Shown piece after piece: positions 7,058-15,001 of a DNA stretch of 64,000 nt. A program made the position numbers and the translations under genes. The notes beneath the pieces were generated by a model. The model did no database searches. It had not been told where the DNA came from and saw nothing but the letters and a program-made list of their open reading frames with translations. Source of the stretch: Clostridia bacterium (GTDB taxonomy: Bacteria > Bacillota > Clostridia > Christensenellales > Aristaeellaceae); contig JAFSOC010000013.1 of the NCBI GenBank assembly GCA_017447185.1, forward strand, positions 1 to 64,000. Reading direction: 5' to 3'. Every line of letters begins with the position of its first letter. The first letter of the stretch is position 1.

Positions 7058-7369
7058 TTAATCAAACCATTCACCGCTGCGGAGAAAATTCCGCGCCTGG
7101 GCTTGCGTAATATTCATCGAATGGAGTTCAATCTTTCCGGTTTCCTCATTAGGTACGAATTTCGCCAGGAGATAAACCGGGTCGATTGATGTTACTGGGT
7201 ACATATTCCGCATAACCAAATAAAGGCCGCAAACTGTTACAAGTGAATCAACAACCATATATCCATTCAGCAGCTCAGCCTCTTCTTTGTTCGTCCCAGC
7301 TGCTGACCATTCTTTACGCTCAACAAAGGAAAGAGAATTTCCATCAGATATTGTGCAGAAGCTGTCCAT
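7058..7369 (-). CDS. Phage protein, 103 aa, unknown
   Basis: An unrecognised protein of about 103 residues (starts MDSFCTISDGNSLSFVERKE). Length and place before the tail chaperone would suit a tail tube, completion or neck-type protein, but no fold is evident. The ATG overlaps the stop of the preceding small gene as TGATG, with AGGAGG 8 nt upstream. A GTG codon directly before it is less likely as the start. Confidence 0.6.
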   Translation of the reverse strand: MDSFCTISDGNSLSFVERKEWSAAGTNKEEAELLNGYMVVDSLVTVCGLYLVMRNMYPVTSIDPVYLLAKFVPNEETGKIELHSMNITQAQARNFLRSGEWFD

Positions 7370-7539
7370 CACGCTTTTCCTCCTGTTTTGCCATTCCTGG
7401 CTGCCGCTCGCATCTCTGCGCCTTTTTTATTCCAGTATCGCGCCTGGGCAGCTCTGACCTTCTCCGGGTTTTCAGCTCTCCATCTCCGCATATATTCCCG
7501 CTGCGCGATTTTTGCATCGTCCAGCTTTTTTGATTCCAT
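7369..7539 (-). CDS. Small Arg/Lys-rich phage protein, 56 aa
   Basis: A 56-residue protein (starts MESKKLDDAKIAQREYMRRW, later ENPEKVRAAQARYWNKKG). The YMRRWRAENPEK...ARYW pattern is a common signature of short phage proteins of Firmicutes whose function is unknown. AGGTGATCAC precedes the ATG. As the first gene of the leftward operon it is followed by a one-base overlap with the next start. Confidence 0.65.
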   Translation of the reverse strand: MESKKLDDAKIAQREYMRRWRAENPEKVRAAQARYWNKKGAEMRAAARNGKTGGKA

Positions 7540-7561
7540 GTGATCACCTCATTTCTATTCA

Positions 7562-7590
7562 ATTGTACGAGATATAAAGAGAAATATAAA
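7562..7590 (-). promoter_or_regulatory. Candidate promoter of the leftward tail operon
   Basis: TACAAT as -10 (plus 7562-7567), a 17-bp spacer and TTTATA as a weak -35 (7585-7590), 23 nt before the first small gene. ATATAAAGA occurs twice (7572-7580 and 7584-7592) across the -35 and spacer, and may be a regulator or integration-protein site. Confidence 0.4.
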
Positions 7591-7605
7591 GATAAGCAGA
7601 GTATA

Positions 7606-7621
7606 CCGCAGAACACTGCGG
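7606..7621. repeat. Inverted repeat CCGCAG/CTGCGG
   Basis: CCGCAG and CTGCGG separated by AACA. It lies in the gene-free stretch 7540-7948, which otherwise holds the operon promoter, the att-proximal CGATACA repeats, the tRNA fragment and the DegV promoter. Confidence 0.4.
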
Positions 7622-7727
7622 ATTGCCGCCGGTTCCCTCCGCTTTTCGCCGTGAAGTGCTGGCCATCGTAAATTTTTATCTGTCAGAAATCCACCACAAT
7701 AAATACCACAACCAGCGCGGAGAGATG

Positions 7728-7807
7728 CGATACACAACGATACAAGCCGATATGAGCAAAGTCTTATTTTTCAAATGATTTGATACCATGTGATAAACTG
7801 CGATACA
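7728..7807. repeat. Three CGATACA repeats next to the attachment site
   Basis: CGATACA occurs at 7728-7734, 7738-7744 and 7801-7807, the last only 12 nt from the tRNA fragment. Short repeats in this position commonly serve as arm sites for a tyrosine recombinase or its excision factor. That role is inferred from position. Confidence 0.5.
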
Positions 7808-7818
7808 CTGCGGAAAGT

Positions 7819-7850
7819 GCGGGTTTCAAATTCGAGTCCCGCCATCCGCA
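7819..7850 (+). mobile_element. Putative attR: 3' end of a tRNA gene
   Basis: TTCGAGT (7831-7837) fits a T-loop, CCCGC the 3' side of the T-stem with GCGGG just upstream, and CATCCGC plus A an acceptor 3' strand with discriminator base, followed by a T-run. No D-arm or anticodon arm precedes it. This is what remains at the far end when an element integrates into a tRNA 3' end: the complete tRNA and integrase should lie left of the window. The implied acceptor 5' strand GCGGATG would suit some tRNA-Leu genes, but isotype is not determined. Phage-like genes end here and ordinary chromosomal genes begin, which supports the boundary. Confidence 0.65.
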
Positions 7851-7882
7851 CGTTTTTTCATTGTATTGCCGGCTTCCTGTCC

Positions 7883-7910
7883 TTGACAGGTCCGGCCGGT
7901 TTCCTATAAT
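7883..7910 (+). promoter_or_regulatory. Consensus sigma-A promoter of the DegV gene
   Basis: TTGACA (7883-7888), a 16-bp spacer and TATAAT (7905-7910), both hexamers perfect. The start point would be near 7917, about 30 nt before the gene. Confidence 0.85.
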
Positions 7911-7948
7911 AGTCTAGGGAATTATTGGTAGTTTGGGGGATGGGGAAA

Positions 7949-8848
7949 ATGGGTAAGATCAAAATCATGTGCACCTCCACAGGCTGCATCGAATACGCGC
8001 CGGAACGGTATCACAGCCTGGGGATCGAAATCATCCGGGTGCATGTGCTGTTTAACGGAAAGGAATACCGGGAAGGGCCGGAACTGGATCCCGTGGAGTT
8101 CTACCGCCAGCTGGAGACCATTGAGGATCCGAAGAATCACCTTCCGCACACCGCCATGCCGGACGCGGAAGAGATCGCCGCTGCCTTTGACAGGGCCATT
8201 GCGGACGGATATGACGAAGTCATCGTCTATGCCCTGTCCTCCTATCTGGGCGGCACCTTCAACAAGATCCGCCTGGTGGGTGAAGACTACGCGGCAAAGT
8301 TGAAGGTGCACGTGGTGGACACAAAGATCACCTGCTTCAACGAAGGCTACCTGGCAGTCCAGGCCGCGCGCCTTGCCGAAAAGGGCCTTTCCGCCGAAGA
8401 AATCCTGAAGGAGACTGCCTGGAGCATGCAGCACCAGCTGTTTATCGGCGTGGACGGGCGGCTGGATTACCTGATCTACAATGGCCGGCTGAAGGGCGGC
8501 AAAGCCTATATCGGCAAAATGCTGCAGATCTGCCCGGTACTTCACTTCTCCCCCGACGGCGTATGCGAGGCCAGGGAGAATGTCCGCACACAGAAGAAGG
8601 CCCTTTCCCGCGTGATCGAAATCGTACAGGAGATCATCGGGGACCGTGCCCCGGAGGATTACCTGCTCTGGCATATCTACACCGGGCCCTCCCTGCTGGA
8701 GGAGCTGAAGGAAAAGGAAGACCAGGTTAACTTCCACACCAATCATGAAGACGTGATCATGTCCCCCGTCAGCGGCTGCCACAACGGCCCCTGGCTGGCC
8801 GGGTACGGGCTGGTCTTCCTCCGCCGGGAGGATGAACCCCTTGACTGA
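7949..8848 (+). CDS. DegV family fatty-acid-binding protein
   Basis: A protein of about 299 residues with the DegV pattern: an N-terminal strand then CTSTGCIEYAP in place of the usual TDSTADL loop, EIIRVHVLFNGKEY (family: I.vvPL.i...Y.d), HTAMPDAEEIAAAFD (family SQPS.g.f...y), YALSSYLGGTFNKIRL (SS.LSGTyqsA) and a C-terminal domain. DegV (FakB-type) proteins bind fatty acids and in characterised cases pass them to FakA kinase. The HTAMP and SYLGGT loops diverge, so ligand may differ. I chose the ATG at 7949 because GGGGGATGGGG lies before it and family members begin there. ATG 7940 is possible. Single-gene unit with its own promoter and terminator. Confidence 0.85.
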   Translation: MGKIKIMCTSTGCIEYAPERYHSLGIEIIRVHVLFNGKEYREGPELDPVEFYRQLETIEDPKNHLPHTAMPDAEEIAAAFDRAIADGYDEVIVYALSSYLGGTFNKIRLVGEDYAAKLKVHVVDTKITCFNEGYLAVQAARLAEKGLSAEEILKETAWSMQHQLFIGVDGRLDYLIYNGRLKGGKAYIGKMLQICPVLHFSPDGVCEARENVRTQKKALSRVIEIVQEIIGDRAPEDYLLWHIYTGPSLLEELKEKEDQVNFHTNHEDVIMSPVSGCHNGPWLAGYGLVFLRREDEPLD

Positions 8849-8878
8849 AAAAACGTGCGCACACAGCGCCCGTTTTTT
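8848..8878. terminator. Bidirectional terminator between DegV and PAP2 genes
   Basis: AAAAAACG and CGTTTTTT flank an inner GCGC/GCGC stem, giving A- and T-runs on either side so that it can end both the rightward DegV and the leftward PAP2 transcript. Confidence 0.8.
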
Positions 8879-8897
8879 AGTGGTCAGTCAGACCGGA

Positions 8898-9872
8898 TCA
8901 CAGTTTTTCAATCTTTACGGCCGGGATTTTCCTGTCCAGGAACTTCATGCACCAGGGGAAAATGAAGGAGATAAAGAACATCTGCAGGAAGCAGGTGATG
9001 ATCGTCCCGGCCATCCCGGGAATCCATCCCTTCAGCAGAGGGCAGACAATCAGGGAAACAACGTAATAGCCGATGAGACCCACCACCAGACGGGCTGCCC
9101 GCTGGGTCATGGTCAGGCCATCCGTGGTGAATTTCACATACCGCCGCTCCAGGACCCAGCCTACCAGGATCGCTGAGGTCCAGCCCACACTCTTGAAGGT
9201 GTCATTGGCCATCTTCACGCCGTCCACCAGCAGCTTCCCATCCGCGTCGTAATCCACGGGATAGGGTTTCAGCGCCGCATACACCGCGGTGCCGGCCGCC
9301 AGCAGCAGGCCGATGCCGACCACCCACCAGTCCTTCTCCGGATGCTTTTCCACCCACCGCAGCAGCTTCAGCGTCAGCCACATGACCAGCAGGCCGGTAC
9401 CCATACCCACCAGCACGTCCTGGGGCGTATGTACCCCCAGGTAAACCCGGCTGAAGGCGACACTGAGCACCAGCAGGAACATGGCGATCCGCAGGAACCG
9501 CGGGAAACGGTTGTAAACCACCCCGCCGCCGAAGATCGTGGCGGCGTTCATCGTGTGTCCGCTGGGGAACGAATAGCCCGTGGCGGTGGTAATGGCATTG
9601 CCGTAGGGAACCACCCGGGCATCCCGGATCCAGGGGCGGTACGCGCAGGCGGTCACCTTCAGCAGTCCGTTGGCGATGCGGACACCACCCCAGCCCATCA
9701 TCAGGTATGTGCCATAGGTCTTGTTGATGCACCAGTAAATGATGGCCAGGATCACCGGCACCGTCGCGACTTCGCCGAAGAAAGTCATCTTGGAGAAAAA
9801 CTCAGCCAATCCTCCGCCGATCCCGTTCCGGAAATTCTGCAAAGCCAGCAGGATATCAATATCCAAACCCAT
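8898..9872 (-). CDS. PAP2 family membrane phosphatase
   Basis: A 324-residue membrane protein with the acid-phosphatase signature spread over three motifs: ACAYRPWIRD (Lys/Arg then RP), YSFPSGHTMN at about 97-106, and FSRVYLGVHTPQD at about 138-151 with its conserved Arg, His and Asp. Around eight transmembrane segments are visible. Members hydrolyse lipid phosphates such as undecaprenyl pyrophosphate, phosphatidic acid or phosphatidylglycerol phosphate, with the active site facing outward. The C-terminal half has a further membrane domain beyond the core. Exact substrate is unknown. The start ATG has GCGGGGGA upstream. Confidence 0.9.
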   Translation of the reverse strand: MGLDIDILLALQNFRNGIGGGLAEFFSKMTFFGEVATVPVILAIIYWCINKTYGTYLMMGWGGVRIANGLLKVTACAYRPWIRDARVVPYGNAITTATGYSFPSGHTMNAATIFGGGVVYNRFPRFLRIAMFLLVLSVAFSRVYLGVHTPQDVLVGMGTGLLVMWLTLKLLRWVEKHPEKDWWVVGIGLLLAAGTAVYAALKPYPVDYDADGKLLVDGVKMANDTFKSVGWTSAILVGWVLERRYVKFTTDGLTMTQRAARLVVGLIGYYVVSLIVCPLLKGWIPGMAGTIITCFLQMFFISFIFPWCMKFLDRKIPAVKIEKL

Positions 9873-9940
9873 TCCCCCGCTCTGTTTTTTTCTTTTTCTG
9901 GAGCATCATATCATAAACTTCCTGTTTTTCCCAACTGTTC

Positions 9941-10678
9941 TCATGTTTCTTCAAGCCGGGCAAAGATTTCCGCCACATCTCCGTGAAGCACCAGCTCCGC
10001 CCCGGTATTTGCCGGGGTTTCGTCCCGGTTGATGATCACCAGGTGTTTTCCCCGGAAGTCCTCCAGGAAGGAAGCCGCAGGCTCCACCTGCAGGGAGGTG
10101 CCCGCTACGATCAGGGTATCCGCGTTCGTGATCTCCCTTCGCGCGCCGATGCACACATACTTCTCCAGCGGCTCGCCGTACAGCACCACATCCGGTTTGA
10201 TCACCCCGCCGCACTCACAGCGGGGAATCCCTTCCGACCGCAGGATGGTTTCCATCGGATGGGACGCGCCGCATTCCATGCAGGTATTCCTGTGCACATT
10301 CCCGTGCAGCTCATACACCCGGATATTGCCGGCGGCCCTGTGCAGGCCGTCAATATTCTGTGTCACGATTCCCCGGAGCCGGTCCTCCTGCTCCAGCCGG
10401 TACAGGTACCGGTGTGCCGCGTTGGGCCGGGCATCCGGATGCAGCAGATGCTTCCGGTAAAAATCGAAGAACTTCTCCGGCTGGAGGTAAAAAAAGCTTT
10501 TGCTCAGGATCATTTCCGGATCCAGGCCGGCCTCCTTCTCCGCGTAAAGCCCGTCCGCGGACCGGAAATCCGGAATCCCGCTGGCGGTGGATACGCCGGC
10601 GCCGCCGAAAAAGACGATCCGCCGGGACTTTTGAAGGATCTCCTGCAGGCGCCGGAGGCTTTCCGGGTTCCCTGTCAC
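9941..10678 (-). CDS. cobB: NAD-dependent protein deacylase, sirtuin
   Basis: A 245-residue SIR2 protein. GAGVSTASGIPDFR at about 26-39 binds NAD, TQNIDGLH around 106-113 carries catalytic Asn/Asp, VYELHGN has the catalytic His, and CMECG and CECGG supply four zinc cysteines. GTSLQVEPAA and INRD close the Rossmann fold. It removes acyl groups from lysines using NAD. The GTG start overlaps the stop of the upstream small membrane gene as GTGA, with GGAGGAG 4 nt before, so the two are co-translated. Confidence 0.95.
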   Translation of the reverse strand: MTGNPESLRRLQEILQKSRRIVFFGGAGVSTASGIPDFRSADGLYAEKEAGLDPEMILSKSFFYLQPEKFFDFYRKHLLHPDARPNAAHRYLYRLEQEDRLRGIVTQNIDGLHRAAGNIRVYELHGNVHRNTCMECGASHPMETILRSEGIPRCECGGVIKPDVVLYGEPLEKYVCIGARREITNADTLIVAGTSLQVEPAASFLEDFRGKHLVIINRDETPANTGAELVLHGDVAEIFARLEET

Positions 10679-10815
10679 GGTTTCTCCTCCTCCGCTTCTT
10701 CTTTTCTTTTCCGCTCCGCTTCTTCCCGCTTCTGCCGTGCCTTGTTCAGGGCATGCAGCGCCTCAAAGGGCCCGAAAATGGCGGACAGAATGATCAGGAT
10801 CCAGTACCAGGGCAT
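10675..10815 (-). CDS. Small single-pass membrane protein, 46 aa
   Basis: Residues 2-22 (PWYWILIILSAIFGPFEALH) form one transmembrane helix. The rest is a highly charged helix rich in Lys, Arg and Glu. GGGAGGG is found upstream of the ATG. It overlaps the sirtuin start by 4 nt, so the pair forms an operon. Unknown role. Proteins with a short anchor and charged tail often act as adaptors for a membrane complex. Confidence 0.65.
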   Translation of the reverse strand: MPWYWILIILSAIFGPFEALHALNKARQKREEAERKRKEEAEEEKP

Positions 10816-10879
10816 TGCCTTTCCCTCCCGCGGATGTTCTGATATATCATTCGATATCCCCCGCCGGAAATCCTGTGGG

Positions 10880-10908
10880 TTGACATCCGGCCCGAACCAT
10901 GCTACATT
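10880..10908 (+). promoter_or_regulatory. Promoter of purF with a PurBox-like core
   Basis: TTGACA (10880-10885), a 17-bp spacer and TACATT (10903-10908). CCGAAC (10892-10897) lies in the spacer and resembles the core of PurR boxes known from Bacillus, although no inverted partner was found, so that link is weak. Confidence 0.6.
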
Positions 10909-10919
10909 CTTCCCGGACA

Positions 10920-10955
10920 AGGGAGTCCTGCGGATTCCCTGTCTTTTTTTGTTTT
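10920..10955 (+). terminator. Strong terminator inside the purF leader (possible attenuator)
   Basis: A 9-bp stem (10920-10928 with 10932-10940, loop TGC) is followed by GTCTTTTTTTG and a second T-run. It ends about 45 nt before the purF ATG, and no plus-strand gene lies upstream that needs terminating, since the neighbours are leftward. It therefore sits between the predicted promoter and purF, where it would act as an attenuator. The trigger (protein, small RNA, or alternative structure) is not visible. Confidence 0.65.
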
Positions 10956-10984
10956 TCCAATTGATGAGGATTGGCGGTGACAGA

Positions 10985-12391
10985 ATGAGTATCCATGAGG
11001 AATGCGGCGTCTTCGGCGTACTGGCCGGGGAGCCGGAGGATGTGGCCGGCCTGGTGTATTTCGGCCTGTATGCCCTGCAGCACCGGGGCCAGGAAAGCTG
11101 CGGCATCGTGGTCAATGACGACGGCGTTTTCGTCTCCCACAAGGATATCGGCCTGGTGGGCGATGTCTTCAGCGCGGATATCCTGCGGTCCTTCCCGAAG
11201 GGAACCATGGCCGTGGGCCATACCCGCTACGGCACCACCGGCGGAACCAACCGGATCAACTGCCAGCCCATCGAGGTGAACCACCAGAAAGGCCGCATGG
11301 CCCTGGCCCATAACGGCAACCTTTCCAACGCCGCGGAACTGCGCTCCGTCCTGGAAATGAACGGCGCCATCTTCCATACCTCCAGCGATACGGAAACCAT
11401 CGCCTATATCGTCACCCAGGAGCGGCTGCACGCGCCCTCCATCGAGGAAGCGCTTAGCCGGGCGATGAACCGGCTGGAAGGCGCCTATTCCCTGGTGCTC
11501 ATGTCTCCCCAGAAGCTGATCTGCGCCCGGGATCCCCGGGGCTTCCGTCCCCTGTGCTACGGGCAGACGGCGGACGGAACCTATATTGTCGCCTCCGAAA
11601 GCTGCGCCTTGCACGCGGTGGGCGCGAAAATGATCCGGGACGTGGAGCCCGGTGAAATCCTGATCTTCAGCAAGGCCGGCGTCCAGTCCCGCAGGGAGCA
11701 CTGCGGGAAGGAGCAGCCCCGCCACTGCATCTTTGAATACATTTATTTCGCACGGCCGGATTCCGAGCTGGACGGGATCTCCGTCCATACCGCCCGCATC
11801 CGCGCTGGCGAATGCCTGGCCAAGGCGCACCCCGTCGAGGCCGACCTTGTGATCGGTGTGCCGGATTCCGGCCTGGACGCGGCCCTGGGCTTCAGCCGCG
11901 CCTCCGGCATCCCCTACGGCATCGGCCTGATCAAAAACAAGTATATCGGCCGGACCTTCATTGCTCCGGACCACCGGCTGGACCAGGTCAAAATCAAGCT
12001 GTCCGCCATTGAAGACGCAGTCCGTGAAAAAAGAATCGTCCTCATCGACGATTCCATTGTCCGCGGCACCACCAGCGGCCGGATTGTTTCCCTGCTGCGG
12101 GAAGCCGGCGCCCGGGAAATCCATATGCGGATCTCCTCGCCGCCCTTCATGCATCCCTGCTACTACGGTACGGATATCGATTCACAGGAGCACCTGATCG
12201 CCTGCCGCCACAGCGTGGAGGAGATCGCGGGGATCATCGGGGCGGATTCCCTGGGATACCTGCCGGTAGAAGACCTCCGTGCCCTGGCCGGGCCGGAGAT
12301 CTACTGCCACGCCTGCTTCACCGGCACCTATCCCACCGCGGTCCCCAGCTACACCCGCAAGGACCGCTTTGAACGCCGCCTGTCCGAATAA
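10985..12391 (+). CDS. purF: Amidophosphoribosyltransferase
   Basis: A 468-residue enzyme that makes phosphoribosylamine from PRPP and glutamine, the first step of purine synthesis. After a six-residue leader (MSIHEE) the Cys of CGVFGV starts the glutaminase domain, so the nucleophile would be freed by propeptide removal as in the Bacillus enzyme. VLIDDSIVRGTTSGR is the PRPP-binding motif. Cysteines in RREHCGK, HPCYYGTD and YCHACFT match the four ligands of the Fe-S cluster type. A frame extends far upstream, but the homologous start and the promoter place the ATG here. No other pur gene lies next to it (purC is at 51.7 kb). Confidence 0.95.
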   Translation: MSIHEECGVFGVLAGEPEDVAGLVYFGLYALQHRGQESCGIVVNDDGVFVSHKDIGLVGDVFSADILRSFPKGTMAVGHTRYGTTGGTNRINCQPIEVNHQKGRMALAHNGNLSNAAELRSVLEMNGAIFHTSSDTETIAYIVTQERLHAPSIEEALSRAMNRLEGAYSLVLMSPQKLICARDPRGFRPLCYGQTADGTYIVASESCALHAVGAKMIRDVEPGEILIFSKAGVQSRREHCGKEQPRHCIFEYIYFARPDSELDGISVHTARIRAGECLAKAHPVEADLVIGVPDSGLDAALGFSRASGIPYGIGLIKNKYIGRTFIAPDHRLDQVKIKLSAIEDAVREKRIVLIDDSIVRGTTSGRIVSLLREAGAREIHMRISSPPFMHPCYYGTDIDSQEHLIACRHSVEEIAGIIGADSLGYLPVEDLRALAGPEIYCHACFTGTYPTAVPSYTRKDRFERRLSE

Positions 12392-12397
12392 TCCGGT

Positions 12398-13333
12398 TTA
12401 TTCTCTCTCAAAAGTTTTCATCCATTCCAGCACCTGTCCGCGGCTTTGCAGCGCCGCGGCGGCGCCGGTCCGCGTCGTGCACAGCGCACCGCAGGCATTG
12501 GCGAAGCGCAATGCTTCCGCGGCGGTCTTTCCCCGCAGGATTTCCGATACGAATCCCGCCAGGAAGTTGTCTCCCGCTCCGGTGGCGTCCACTGCCTTCA
12601 CCGGAAGCCCGGGCAGCTGCAGGCTTTCGCCCGCTGTATTTTTCCAGCAGCATCCTTCGGGACCCAGCTTGATGATCACGCTCTTCACCCCGGCTGCGAG
12701 GAAAACGTCCGCCATTTTCTCCGGTGTCTCCTGCCCGGTGAAGTATTTCGCCTCGTCCTCGTTGGGCGTGATGCAGTCGATATACGGCAGTGATTCCTTC
12801 AGGTCATTCAGCTGCAGGGGTTTGAAGTTCGGCAGCTTCGTATCCGCGAACACCGCCTCCCCGGCTTCCTTCGCGGTTTTCACAACGGAACACACCGCCT
12901 CCGGATCGTCAAAGGGCGCCCGGAACAGGGATCCCAGGATCAGCGCCTTCGCTCCCGTGAACCGCTCCGGCATTTGTTCCGGCCGGAAGGGCAGCAGGTG
13001 CGCCCGGTTGGTCACCGATTTCCGGGACCCGTCCCCGTGGACAAACAGGGTGGTGACCGGCGTCTGCTCCGTCCGGACGATGCGGCCTGTGTCCACGCCG
13101 CACTTTTCCAGTGCGCTGCGGATCATGTCCCCCGCCGGATCGTCCCCCAGGGCGCAGAAGATCCCGGTGCCCAGCCCCAGCTTCGCGGCGGCCATGGCGG
13201 CGTTGACCGCTTCCCCGCCCACTGCCAGGGTGCCGGATTCCGCCCGGTATCCGGAGGCGGATACCGGCTCCGGATCAAACCCCCGGATAATGGAATCCAC
13301 CAGCGCCATTCCGGCGCAGATCACGTCCGCCAT
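12398..13333 (-). CDS. PfkB family carbohydrate kinase
   Basis: A 311-residue ribokinase-like kinase. GGEAVNAAMAAAKLG (about 39-53) is the first PfkB signature and DATGAGDNFLAGF (about 252-264) the second, with catalytic Asp. ITPNEDEAKYFTG is the usual phosphate-side motif. The substrate cannot be read, but ribokinase, fructokinase or a nucleoside kinase are possible. It converges on purF with only 6 nt between the stops and no terminator there, so the 3' ends will overlap. AAGGAGGAG precedes the ATG. Confidence 0.85.
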   Translation of the reverse strand: MADVICAGMALVDSIIRGFDPEPVSASGYRAESGTLAVGGEAVNAAMAAAKLGLGTGIFCALGDDPAGDMIRSALEKCGVDTGRIVRTEQTPVTTLFVHGDGSRKSVTNRAHLLPFRPEQMPERFTGAKALILGSLFRAPFDDPEAVCSVVKTAKEAGEAVFADTKLPNFKPLQLNDLKESLPYIDCITPNEDEAKYFTGQETPEKMADVFLAAGVKSVIIKLGPEGCCWKNTAGESLQLPGLPVKAVDATGAGDNFLAGFVSEILRGKTAAEALRFANACGALCTTRTGAAAALQSRGQVLEWMKTFERE

Positions 13334-13430
13334 GGGTCTCCTCCTTCATCCTGCCTGTCCTTTGAATCGTCTTTGCGGGGGTATCATATCATATTCCTCC
13401 CGCTTTTTCATTTCTTTTCCCTTAATCCGC

Positions 13431-13459
13431 TTGACATTTTTCCTGTTTTTGGGCATCAT
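13431..13459 (+). promoter_or_regulatory. Promoter of the polyphosphate phosphotransferase gene
   Basis: TTGACA (13431-13436), a 17-bp spacer and CATCAT (13454-13459), giving a short leader of about 22 nt before the ATG. Confidence 0.6.
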
Positions 13460-13487
13460 GAAGAAAAGGCGCGAGGAGGACATCGCG

Positions 13488-14963
13488 ATGTTAAAAAATT
13501 TTGAATATGCCAAAACGGAAGACAAGGTAAAACTGAATCGGGAAATCAAAGAGCTGCGGGCGCGTCTTGTTGCCCAGCAGCAGCAGGTCCGTGCCGGCAA
13601 GCTGCCGGTGCTGGTCCTGATCGAGGGCTGGTCCGCCGCCGGCAAGGGCAGCCTGATCAAGGAGATCATCAGTGAGATGGATCCCCGCTTCTACCAGGTC
13701 ATTTCCCCGGCCATCATCCCGGAGAATGAAGAGCGCTATCCCTTCCTCTATCCGTTCGCCAATGCCATCCCGGAAAACGGCCAGGTGGTATTCCTGGATT
13801 CCGGATGGATGGAGAGCGCCGTGCGGAAGAATCTCCGCCTGGAGATCACGCGGGACGAGTATAAGCGCCGCATCCGCATGGTCAACGAGTTTGAGCGCCA
13901 GCTGCGGGACGGCGGATACCTGGTGCTGAAGATTTTCCTGCACATCGACAAAAAAGAGCAGGGCAACCGGCTGAAAAACCTGCTGGACGACGCGGATACC
14001 GAATGGCGCGTCACGAAGGACGACCTGTGGCAGCATGAAGAATACGCCCCCTTCCTGAAGGCGTATGACGACTTCATGGAAAAAACCGGCGAGCACGTCC
14101 AGTGGCACGTGCTGGACGGCAAACGCAAAAAGCGCGCCACGAGGGACGCGCTGAAGCTGCTGGTCAACAAGATTGACAAGGCGCTGGAAAAGGGCCGCTA
14201 CATCGGCGATCCATTCGAGGAGAAATTCCCCCTGGTCAAGATGCCGAAGCTGGCGGATGTGGACCTCACTCCCACCATCACCGATGAGGAATACAAGGAG
14301 GAGCTGAAAAAGCTCCAGTCCCGCCTCAGCGACCTGCACAACATCCTCTACCGCAAAAAGATCCCCGTCATCCTCTGCTACGAGGGATGGGACGCGGCCG
14401 GCAAGGGCGGCAACATCCGCCGCGTAGCCTATCCGCTGGATCCCCGCGGCGTGGACGTGCATCCGATTGCCTCTCCCGAACCCCATGAGCTGAACCGCCA
14501 GTTCCTCTGGCGTTTCTGGACACGGCTGCCCCGCACCGGGCATATCTGCATCTTCGACCGTACCTGGTACGGCCGGGTCATGGTGGAGCGGCTGGAAGGC
14601 TTCTGCACCGAAAAGGACTGGAAGCGCGCCTACAACGAAATCAACGAGTTCGAGCGCATGCTGACAGACTGGGGCGCCGTGGTCATGAAATTCTGGATCC
14701 ATATCGACCAGGACACCCAGCTGGCCCGCTTCACCGACCGGCAGAACACGCCGGAGAAGCAGTGGAAGATCACGGATGAAGACTGGCGCAACCGCGAAAA
14801 GTGGCCCCAGTATGAAGAGGCCGTGGATGAAATGCTGGCCAAAACCAGCACCAAGAACGCGCCCTGGTATATCATCGAATCCAACGACAAGAAATACGCC
14901 CGGATCAAGGCGCTCCGCCTGATCATCAAAAAGCTGGAGGATGCCTGCGAAGGAAACCTCTGA
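13488..14963 (+). CDS. Polyphosphate:AMP phosphotransferase, two-domain PPK2
   Basis: A 491-residue protein with two PPK2 domains in tandem. Each has a Walker A loop, LIEGWSAAGKGS at about 44-55 and CYEGWDAAGKGG at about 298-309, and a lid/Walker B region (VVFLDSGWM, CIFDRTWYGRV). Two-domain class II PPK2 enzymes move phosphate from polyphosphate to AMP, giving ADP. Only the second domain keeps the fuller active-site set (DRTWYGR), as is known for PAP, where the N-terminal copy is degenerate (SGWMES). GAGGAGGA precedes the chosen ATG. Single-gene unit. Confidence 0.9.
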   Translation: MLKNFEYAKTEDKVKLNREIKELRARLVAQQQQVRAGKLPVLVLIEGWSAAGKGSLIKEIISEMDPRFYQVISPAIIPENEERYPFLYPFANAIPENGQVVFLDSGWMESAVRKNLRLEITRDEYKRRIRMVNEFERQLRDGGYLVLKIFLHIDKKEQGNRLKNLLDDADTEWRVTKDDLWQHEEYAPFLKAYDDFMEKTGEHVQWHVLDGKRKKRATRDALKLLVNKIDKALEKGRYIGDPFEEKFPLVKMPKLADVDLTPTITDEEYKEELKKLQSRLSDLHNILYRKKIPVILCYEGWDAAGKGGNIRRVAYPLDPRGVDVHPIASPEPHELNRQFLWRFWTRLPRTGHICIFDRTWYGRVMVERLEGFCTEKDWKRAYNEINEFERMLTDWGAVVMKFWIHIDQDTQLARFTDRQNTPEKQWKITDEDWRNREKWPQYEEAVDEMLAKTSTKNAPWYIIESNDKKYARIKALRLIIKKLEDACEGNL

Positions 14964-14976
14964 TTCGAAAGCGCCC

Positions 14977-15001
14977 GGAGCTGATCCCCCGGATCAGTTC
15001 C
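14977..15001. terminator. Convergent-gene hairpin
   Basis: GGAGCTGATCC (14977-14987) pairs with GGATCAGTTCC (14991-15001), an 11-bp stem with one G-T pair. It overlaps the stop of the leftward secreted-protein gene and lacks a clear T-tract, so termination may be weak. Confidence 0.4.

Noticed and set aside
7819..7850. Complete tRNA gene
   Set aside because: Only the T-arm and acceptor 3' strand are present. No anticodon or D-arm precedes it within 80 nt.
9983..10984. Upstream extension of purF to a 802-residue frame
   Set aside because: The extension is antisense to the sirtuin and small membrane genes. The Cys nucleophile sits where the short start places it.
10880..10985. Purine riboswitch before purF
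   Set aside because: The leader between predicted start and hairpin is only about 10 nt, too short for the aptamer.
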